DNA of 5,028 nt from Candidatus Woesearchaeota archaeon (GTDB taxonomy: Archaea; Nanoarchaeota; Nanoarchaeia; Woesearchaeales; UBA11576). A program made the position numbers and the translations under genes. Under the pieces are notes generated by a model, which saw only the letters and a program-made list of their open reading frames with translations, ran no database searches and was not told where the DNA came from. This document shows, piece by piece, positions 1 to 3,424 of this stretch (positions are counted from its first letter, which is position 1; each line of letters opens with the position of its first letter). The DNA is taken from NCBI GenBank assembly GCA_013331125.1, contig DUGW01000225.1:1-5028 (forward strand), written 5' to 3'.

Positions 1-1
1 G

Positions 2-256
2 CTGGACAAGCTGCAGGAGACAGAGAAAGGGGCTGACAAAAAGGCAGCAAAGATGGGCAGAAGGCTTCTAGAGGCAAAAAACGTCAGGGTTTTAAAAACA
101 GAAAAGAATTTAAACACTGATAATCAAATTGTAAACCTGGCAAAAAGCCCCGATTTTGTCGTAGCGACGCAGGACCAGGGGTTAAAGCGGCTTTTGAAGC
201 AAAACAACGTAAAACTGATTGTTTTGAGGGGTAAATCGCATTTAGAGCTAATTTAG
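2..256 (+). CDS. PIN-domain nuclease, Fcf1/Utp24-like, C-terminal part (5' end outside the window)
   Basis: The reading frame is open from base 2 and ends at a TAG, giving the last 84 residues; the start lies to the left. The end has the pattern of the C-terminal half of archaeal PIN proteins related to Fcf1/Utp24: an acidic residue before a helix (TDNQIVNLA, Asp at visible residue 40), a hydrophobic strand and a second acidic site (FVVATQDQGLKRLL, Asp58), then a final strand (KLIVLRG). In this family the acidic residues bind metal for RNA cleavage, and the eukaryotic relatives act in 18S rRNA maturation. A position that is often a second Asp is Asn here (DN rather than DD). Location just upstream of rpo7 is a known archaeal arrangement and supports the call. 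It is more AT-rich in codon choice than the operon that follows. The exact subfamily is uncertain because half the domain is missing. Confidence 0.72.
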   Translation: MDKLQETEKGADKKAAKMGRRLLEAKNVRVLKTEKNLNTDNQIVNLAKSPDFVVATQDQGLKRLLKQNNVKLIVLRGKSHLELI

Positions 257-286
257 GCTGTAATTTGCTGTTCCGGCTCTCAGGGC

Positions 287-294
287 TTATAAAT
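287..294 (+). promoter_or_regulatory. TATA box of the rpo7-spt4-S24e-S27ae operon
   Basis: TTATAAAT fits the archaeal TATA consensus and lies in the 94-bp gap after the PIN gene. Transcription would start about 25 bases further on, near 315, leaving a leader of roughly 35 bases before the ATG at 351. That leader holds a Shine-Dalgarno-like GGGGT at 338-342. The purine-rich BRE expected just upstream is weak. Confidence 0.55.
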
Positions 295-350
295 TATAAT
301 CAAATAATCTTCAAAAAAGTCAAAAATGAAATGCTAAGGGGTCATGACAC

Positions 351-953
351 ATGTTTTACAGAACACAGATCAAAGACCATATCCGAGTGCCTCCAGACAT
401 GTTCGGACTGGAAAGAGAAGAGGCAGTCACAAAGAGGATCAAGAAGAAGTATGACGGTTACATATCAAAAGAGATGGGAATAGTCATCGATGTCTCAAAA
501 GTCACAGAGATAAGACAGGGAGTGATAATCCCAGGAGACGGAGCAGCATTCTATGATGCTACATTCGAACTCCTCACATTCAAGCCAGAACTGCAGGAAG
601 TGGTGCTGGGAAAGATAAGAGACATAGCAGACTTCGGAGCATTCATGCAGATGGGACCTATCGAAGGGATGATACACGTATCACAGACAATGGACGACTT
701 CGTGTCATTCTCAAAAGAGAAGGTGCTGTCAGGCAAGGAATCAAAGAAGGTCCTCAAGGTCGGAGACCGATGCAGGGCCAGGATAGTCGCAGTCTCATTC
801 AAGGATGTAAGCAGCCCGAAACTCGGACTGACGATGAGACAGGAATTCCTAGGTAAGCTCGAATGGATAGATGAAGAGAGAGCAGGCGGAGCGAAGAAAT
901 CCGCAGCACCGAAGGAAGAGAAGAAAGAGAAAGACAAAGAGAAGAAGAAGTAA
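351..953 (+). CDS. rpo7: DNA-directed RNA polymerase subunit Rpo7 (E'), stalk subunit
   Basis: This is the archaeal counterpart of eukaryotic Rpb7. With Rpo4 it forms the stalk of RNA polymerase, which helps open the promoter and binds emerging RNA. The N-terminal part (about residues 1-80) has the family opening, with RVPP at 12-15 followed by a helix and the turn PGDGAAFYDATFELLTFKP (61-79). The C-terminal part (about 82-165) is an S1/OB RNA-binding fold with VVLGKI, DFGAFMQMGPIEGMIHVSQ and LGLTMRQ. Residues 178-200 form a lysine/glutamate tail that makes the protein somewhat longer than the usual 185-190 residues. The ATG at 351 is chosen because the family starts a few residues before RVPP and GGGGT lies eight bases upstream. 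It is the first gene after the TATA box at 287, and spt4 follows 31 bases later. The rpo4 gene is not in the window. Confidence 0.96.
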   Translation: MFYRTQIKDHIRVPPDMFGLEREEAVTKRIKKKYDGYISKEMGIVIDVSKVTEIRQGVIIPGDGAAFYDATFELLTFKPELQEVVLGKIRDIADFGAFMQMGPIEGMIHVSQTMDDFVSFSKEKVLSGKESKKVLKVGDRCRARIVAVSFKDVSSPKLGLTMRQEFLGKLEWIDEERAGGAKKSAAPKEEKKEKDKEKKK

Positions 954-972
954 GAACTGATGTTCAATATAT

Positions 973-979
973 GAGTGAT
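973..979 (+). promoter_or_regulatory. Ribosome binding site of spt4
   Basis: GAGTGAT lies five bases before the ATG at 985 and resembles the archaeal GGTGAT signal complementary to the 16S rRNA 3' end. It favours 985 over the out-of-frame ATG at 971. Confidence 0.5.
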
Positions 980-984
980 AAAAA

Positions 985-1173
985 ATGGCAAAGAAGAAAG
1001 TATGCAAAAGATGCAAGATGTTCGTCGAAGGAGCTGAGTGCCCAGTTTGCAAGGTAAGCAAGTTCAGCACAAACTGGCAGGGAAGGATATATGTCCTGGA
1101 TCCTAAGAGTTCAGTCATAGCAGACAAGGTCGGCATCGACGTCAAAGGCGAATTCTGCCTCAAATGCAGGTGA
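985..1173 (+). CDS. spt4: Transcription elongation factor Spt4 (RNA polymerase subunit E'')
   Basis: Spt4 binds the NGN domain of Spt5 and the pair clamps RNA polymerase during elongation. The 62-residue length is typical. The zinc finger is complete: Cys7 and Cys10 (CKRC), then Cys19 and Cys22 (CPVC). The core motif follows: FSTNWQGRIYVLDPKSSVIADKVGI, with the conserved strand leading to aspartate-proline and IA.K.GI. The end is unusual: where archaeal Spt4 usually finishes with something like GKYAIRVR, this one reads GEFCLKCR, which adds a second CxxC pair (Cys58, Cys61). The gene sits directly behind rpo7, its usual neighbour. Its TGA stop lies inside the Shine-Dalgarno sequence of the S24e gene, so translation of the two is probably coupled. 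Identification is firm; a role for the extra cysteines is speculation. Confidence 0.95.
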   Translation: MAKKKVCKRCKMFVEGAECPVCKVSKFSTNWQGRIYVLDPKSSVIADKVGIDVKGEFCLKCR

Positions 1174-1174
1174 G
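1169..1174 (+). promoter_or_regulatory. Ribosome binding site that decides the S24e start
   Basis: GGTGAG overlaps the stop codon of spt4 (TGA at 1171-1173) and lies four bases before the ATG at 1179. A possible start at 1164 would lie upstream of this site and overlap spt4. Family alignment from memory (MEI...ER..PLL.R) also favours 1179. Confidence 0.7.
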
Positions 1175-1178
1175 CAAC

Positions 1179-1484
1179 ATGGAGATCAACATAAAGAAGG
1201 AAAGAGAGACGCCGCTGCTGGCAAGGAAAAGATACATATTCGAGATAGTCAAAGAGGGCACGACACCATCAAGGAAGGAGATCATAAACATGGTATCCTC
1301 AAAGTTGAAGTCAGACCCTAAACTCACAGTCATAAAACATGTCTATCCACGATACGGAGTGCAGAAGACAAGGGTCGTAGCGCACATCTACAACAACGAG
1401 ACAGACATGAAAAGGTTCGAGATGGAAGGACTGCTGAAGAAGCACGTCAAAGAAGAGAAGAAAGAGGAAGCAGCCGCCCAATAG
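1179..1484 (+). CDS. rps24e: Small-subunit ribosomal protein S24e
   Basis: S24e is a small-subunit ribosomal protein shared by archaea and eukaryotes. The 101-residue product begins MEINIKKERETPLLARKR, matching the family opening in which conflict-free strands are followed by N-P-L-L-x-R. It continues with the diagnostic TPSRKEI (29-35), a helix, DPKLTVIKHVYPRYG (46-60, strand and loop ending in the conserved G) and VVAHIYNN (66-73). The C-terminus ends in a charged tail, HVKEEKKEEAAAQ. The start at 1179 is preferred to the in-frame ATG at 1164 because of the Shine-Dalgarno at 1169-1174 and the family N-terminus. Many archaea have a dephospho-CoA kinase (DUF359) gene between spt4 and S24e; here the two are only five bases apart. 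Third codon positions are almost free of T (1 in the first 50 codons), as expected for a highly translated gene. Confidence 0.95.
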   Translation: MEINIKKERETPLLARKRYIFEIVKEGTTPSRKEIINMVSSKLKSDPKLTVIKHVYPRYGVQKTRVVAHIYNNETDMKRFEMEGLLKKHVKEEKKEEAAAQ

Positions 1485-1500
1485 GCCGCGGCAAAGGCAT

Positions 1501-1506
1501 GGTGAT
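1501..1506 (+). promoter_or_regulatory. Ribosome binding site of S27ae
   Basis: GGTGAT, an exact match to the archaeal Shine-Dalgarno core, lies five bases before the ATG at 1512 in the 27-base gap after S24e. Confidence 0.7.
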
Positions 1507-1511
1507 CACAG

Positions 1512-1703
1512 ATGGCAAAGAAGAAACAGACAAAAAAGAAACCCGGAAGCCACAAGTACAAGCACTACGAAGTGTCAGGCAACGAACTGAAGAGAAAACA
1601 GAAGTTCTGCCCTAAGTGCGGAGTCGGAGTGTTCATGGCAAAGCACAAGGACAGGTCCACATGCGGACAGTGCGGGTACACAGAGTTCGGGAAGAAAGAA
1701 TAA
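1512..1703 (+). CDS. rps27ae: Small-subunit ribosomal protein S27ae
   Basis: S27ae is a zinc-ribbon protein of the small subunit; in eukaryotes the homologue is made as a ubiquitin fusion, while archaeal copies stand alone as here. The 63 residues have a lysine-rich start ([10 protein letters not shown]), then HKYKHYEV, and the finger FCPKCG (Cys33, Cys36), [17 protein letters not shown] (Cys51, Cys54), so all four zinc ligands are present as CX2C-X14-CX2C. Length is normal for the stand-alone form. It is the last gene of the rpo7 operon: a T-run and new promoter signals follow at once, and the next gene is unrelated to translation. Third positions are nearly free of T (1 of the first 50 codons), as in S24e. 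Confidence 0.96.
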   Translation: MAKKKQTKKKPGSHKYKHYEVSGNELKRKQKFCPKCGVGVFMAKHKDRSTCGQCGYTEFGKKE

Positions 1704-1711
1704 CTTATAAA
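1704..1711 (+). promoter_or_regulatory. Possible TATA box for the 188-residue hypothetical gene
   Basis: CTTATAAA directly follows the S27ae stop codon. Transcription would begin near 1735, giving a leader of about 48 bases to the ATG at 1783. A second AT-rich candidate (TTTTTTATAT, about 1723-1732) would give a shorter leader; the sequence alone does not decide. Confidence 0.38.
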
Positions 1712-1722
1712 CAAAACAAATA

Positions 1723-1728
1723 TTTTTT
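1723..1728 (+). terminator. Oligo-T stretch, likely end of the rpo7 operon transcript
   Basis: Six T residues lie 20 bases after the S27ae stop codon. Archaeal RNA polymerase often stops at such U-runs without a hairpin, and none is seen here. The stretch may instead belong to the promoter of the next gene. Confidence 0.35.
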
Positions 1729-1770
1729 ATATTGCTCACCACTTATTCTTGATATCAATCATCTAGTCAT

Positions 1771-1776
1771 GGAGGG
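1771..1776 (+). promoter_or_regulatory. Ribosome binding site of the 188-residue hypothetical gene
   Basis: GGAGGG lies six bases before the ATG at 1783 and matches the GGAGG core. It favours 1783 over the internal ATG at 1840 (Met20), which has no such signal. Confidence 0.65.
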
Positions 1777-1782
1777 GTTAGT

Positions 1783-2349
1783 ATGAAAGAATCAAGTCCT
1801 ATCTCTGCAGAGATCAGAAGGCAGCAACAGCAGGGTTTTATGGAAAATAAGACTGGTTGGATCACACCAGAATTAGGTTTTCAGATAAAATATTGTCCTG
1901 CAGATGCCGGTAGAGTCATAGTAACACAAGCCGGTCTGTTCTATCGTAATGAAGTTCCAGGGAATCCTTTCCATATCTCCCATCTAGCTGAACTTCCAGC
2001 AGAAGCTTATGCTCCGATGCATCACCTATTTGAAAGTCTGACACGCGAGCTTGGCAGAGGTGGAGTTGCGCGGATTTCAAGAATAGTTGGAGGAGATCTG
2101 CTCGATTCAACACATCCAAAGAATTCAGCAATGATGCCTGTCGAGGAAGCCCTCGATCAATATCGTCATGGATCTTTTGAGTATGTGGCTCCAAGAGGAG
2201 AAAAGGCATATTTTTGGGCTCATGATGTCAAGTCTCGAGCGGGAACTTTGAGTGTTGATCTGCCATTCAGGACAATAGATGATCTAGAACCTGCACATGT
2301 GGGAAATCTGGTCGGCTTGATAGAGCAGATAAGAAGAGAACAAAAATAA
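1783..2349 (+). CDS. Hypothetical soluble protein, 188 residues
   Basis: I do not recognise a family. The frame is complete, with a good Shine-Dalgarno, so it is probably a real gene. The product has no signal peptide or membrane segment. It reads as a mixed alpha/beta protein: an N-terminal polar stretch with four glutamines (14-17), strands near 43-54 (RVIVTQAGLFYR), a helix around 74-91 (AYAPMHHLFESLTRELGRGG), a strand and glycine turn ARISRIVGG (96-104), then FEYVAPRGEKAYFWAHDV (132-149), and a last helix 172-187. There is one cysteine (Cys38), so it is not a zinc protein. Several histidines (64, 67, 80, 81, 111, 129, 147, 172) could be functional, but no known catalytic pattern is evident. 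It stands alone between the ribosomal operon and the transferase-like gene, with its own promoter and terminator signals. T-ending codons are common (15 of the first 50), unlike the operon before it but similar to the genes after it. Confidence 0.75.
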   Translation: MKESSPISAEIRRQQQQGFMENKTGWITPELGFQIKYCPADAGRVIVTQAGLFYRNEVPGNPFHISHLAELPAEAYAPMHHLFESLTRELGRGGVARISRIVGGDLLDSTHPKNSAMMPVEEALDQYRHGSFEYVAPRGEKAYFWAHDVKSRAGTLSVDLPFRTIDDLEPAHVGNLVGLIEQIRREQK

Positions 2350-2354
2350 AATAA

Positions 2355-2379
2355 TTTTTTAATCATTTGACTTCTTTTT
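2355..2379 (+). terminator. Two oligo-T stretches after the hypothetical gene
   Basis: A run of six T (2355-2360) and one of five (2375-2379) follow the stop codon at 2347-2349 within 30 bases. Multiple U-runs are a usual archaeal termination signal. No hairpin precedes them. Confidence 0.42.
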
Positions 2380-2407
2380 ATACTGTTGCGCAAACCATAA
2401 GATAATC

Positions 2408-2415
2408 TTATATAT
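2408..2415 (+). promoter_or_regulatory. TATA box of the deoxyribosyltransferase-like gene (leaderless start)
   Basis: TTATATAT is centred about 25 bases before the ATG at 2437. This is the spacing from an archaeal TATA box to the transcription start, so the mRNA should begin at or within a few bases of the start codon. No Shine-Dalgarno is present in the bases before the ATG, which agrees. Confidence 0.6.
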
Positions 2416-2436
2416 CATTAGCCATCAATTATACTT

Positions 2437-2880
2437 ATGAAGATAACTATATGCGGAAGCATCGCATTCTATGATGAGATGCTCCAGACAAAAAAGGAGC
2501 TTGAGGCACTGGGCCATCAGGCGAAACTCCCTCCATCAGAGATACAGGATGATGATGGTAACATCATACCTGTCATGAAGTATTATGAGATGAGGAAGAA
2601 AGAGAGTTCTGACACGAGCTGGATATGGGATGAGAAAGAGAAGGCCATGAGGGCACATTTCGACAAGGTGGAATGGTCAGATGCGGTTCTGCTGCTCAAC
2701 TGCGACAAGAAGGGGATCAAGGGTTATGTGGGAGCAAACACACTGCTTGAGGCAGGGCTTGCCATGCACCTGAAAAAACCGATATTCCTGCTGAACCAGA
2801 TACCAGAGATGGACTACAAAGAAGAGATATTAGGGATGAAACCTATAGTCATCAATGGGGATCTGAGAAAGATAAGGTAA
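2437..2880 (+). CDS. Nucleoside 2-deoxyribosyltransferase-like protein
   Basis: The 147-residue product has the compact Rossmann-like fold of the nucleoside 2-deoxyribosyltransferase superfamily. It opens with MKITICGSIAFYDEM, a strand leading to a glycine-serine turn that binds phosphate or nucleotide. Then come helix LQTKKELEALGH, the strand AVLLLNCD (83-90) preceded by SD, and the hallmark GANTLLEAGLAMHLKKPIFLLNQIPE (99-124), in which Glu105 corresponds to the catalytic glutamate of the family. Classical members transfer deoxyribose between bases or hydrolyse nucleotides; short archaeal members are mostly uncharacterised, so the substrate cannot be named. A polar insertion (about 36-72, with DDDGN and SSDTSWIWDEKEK) may form a lid. 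Next to it is a convergent lipoprotein gene 30 bases away, with no functional link evident. The start is supported by a TATA box at leaderless spacing and by the fold beginning at Met1. Confidence 0.82.
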   Translation: MKITICGSIAFYDEMLQTKKELEALGHQAKLPPSEIQDDDGNIIPVMKYYEMRKKESSDTSWIWDEKEKAMRAHFDKVEWSDAVLLLNCDKKGIKGYVGANTLLEAGLAMHLKKPIFLLNQIPEMDYKEEILGMKPIVINGDLRKIR

Positions 2881-2910
2881 AAGATTAAATCAGATCAATT
2901 TCTTATGCAA

Positions 2911-3255
2911 TTATTCTTCAACCGGTGCTTCTTCTGACGGAGGTATAGCTTCCGGAGCAGGCTCTTCTCCAGCCGCTTCCCTTTCAGGTTTCATGCAGAA
3001 ATCTATCTTAGGGCAATACTCATTGTCACGATAGATGTCACAAGGCGGGTTGGACGGGCCGTCACACATGATCTTGGTGCCTTCGATATCGACAAGCTCG
3101 AACTGAGTCTTACTTCTGAAGGTGGTTATCTTCTCACCGCCCTCACAGAGATACATTGCCTGGATGTCATTGCGGTAACATTCCTTAGGGATGGGCTTTG
3201 CGCAGCCAAGAAGCATTAATGACAAAAAGAACAATACGATGAATGACCTTTTCAT
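2911..3255 (-). CDS. Small cysteine-rich lipoprotein, 114 residues
   Basis: The N-terminus MKRSFIVLFFLSLMLLGCAKP is a lipoprotein signal peptide: positive start, hydrophobic core (5-16) and lipobox LLGC with Cys18 as the lipid-carrying residue. The mature part should therefore be anchored outside the membrane. It holds six further cysteines (26, 37, 64, 72, 81, 87), enough for three disulfides, and ends in an acidic, proline-rich tail (residues 91-114, with repeated EEP/PAPE/SEEAP). I do not recognise a family beyond this architecture. The start at 3255 is set by a strong Shine-Dalgarno and by the signal peptide; the frame runs further upstream, but that would put 37 polar residues before the signal and would enter the GC-rich element. 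It lies downstream of the UPF0182 gene in the same direction, 169 bases away, and no clear TATA box is seen between them, so co-transcription is possible. Confidence 0.82.
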   Translation of the reverse strand: MKRSFIVLFFLSLMLLGCAKPIPKECYRNDIQAMYLCEGGEKITTFRSKTQFELVDIEGTKIMCDGPSNPPCDIYRDNEYCPKIDFCMKPEREAAGEEPAPEAIPPSEEAPVEE

Positions 3256-3261
3256 TTTATG

Positions 3262-3267
3262 CACCTC
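3262..3267 (-). promoter_or_regulatory. Ribosome binding site that decides the lipoprotein start
   Basis: On the minus strand GAGGTG lies six bases before the ATG at 3255, an excellent match to the archaeal Shine-Dalgarno. It places the start at the lipoprotein signal peptide rather than at upstream ATGs in the same frame. Confidence 0.78.
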
Positions 3268-3302
3268 TTTTTTGTTGAACGGCCTATTAATCTGATATTT
3301 CT

Positions 3303-3313
3303 GTGTTGGCGCC
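3303..3313 (+). repeat. Left arm of the 11-bp inverted repeat
   Basis: The arm GTGTTGGCGCC is the exact reverse complement of 3413-3423. The GGCGCC core is itself palindromic. The bases just outside (T and T) and just inside (G and A) do not pair, so the repeat ends sharply. Confidence 0.9.
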
Positions 3314-3412
3314 GGTCCTCGGCTTGGCAGAGTTCTTCGTAGGGCCTGCCTCCCCGTAAGGGACAACCCCCGGCGACGGCCTCGCTATGTCAATGGATAG
3401 GCCTGCGGAAAA

Positions 3413-3423
3413 GGCGCCAACAC
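3413..3423 (-). repeat. Right arm of the 11-bp inverted repeat
   Basis: The plus strand reads GGCGCCAACAC, the reverse complement of 3303-3313. One base (3424) separates it from the stop codon of the UPF0182 gene at 3425-3427. Confidence 0.9.
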
Positions 3424-3424
3424 T

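Larger units (their letters stand above)
3303..3423. other. GC-rich 121-bp element with perfect 11-bp terminal inverted repeats: structured RNA or small mobile element
   Basis: GTGTTGGCGCC at 3303-3313 is repeated in perfect inverted form at 3413-3423, so an RNA from either strand would close into an 11-bp stem. The segment is 64% G+C by hand count (78 of 121), against AT-rich flanking bases at 3256-3302. Shorter complementary pairs lie inside: GGCAG 3326-3330 with CTGCC 3346-3350, TCCC 3351-3354 with GGGA 3360-3363, and GGCCT 3378-3382 with AGGCC 3399-3403. These do not overlap, so a branched fold with three arms on a closing stem is possible. The size and shape recall a small stable RNA, but the conserved marks of 5S, tRNA, SRP and RNase P RNA are absent. 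The element begins one base after the UPF0182 stop codon and ends 48 bases before the lipoprotein start. A short inverted-repeat transposable element is the main alternative; no clear target duplication was found. Confidence 0.6.

Noticed and set aside
265..483. 72-codon plus-strand frame overlapping the rpo7 promoter and start
   Set aside because: It spans the TATA box and overlaps rpo7 in another frame, with no ribosome binding site or recognisable sequence.
971..1000. Alternative start ATG at 971 ahead of spt4
   Set aside because: It is out of frame with Spt4 and the reading it opens has no family features.
551..1163. Minus-strand open frames opposite rpo7 and spt4
   Set aside because: They are antisense to clearly identified genes, and their phenylalanine/serine/leucine-rich translations simply mirror lysine- and glutamate-rich coding sequence.
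1164..1178. Earlier ATG for S24e
   Set aside because: It overlaps spt4, precedes the ribosome binding site, and adds residues not seen in the family.
3256..3366. N-terminal extension of the lipoprotein frame
   Set aside because: It would place 37 polar residues ahead of a signal peptide, run through the GC-rich element, and ignore the strong ribosome binding site at 3262-3267.
3303..3423. Element as 5S rRNA, tRNA, SRP RNA or H/ACA guide RNA
   Set aside because: Size and closing stem recall 5S, but its conserved loop sequences are missing. There is no tRNA B-box, no SRP GNAR/AGCAG motif, and a box ACA would be buried in the outer stem.
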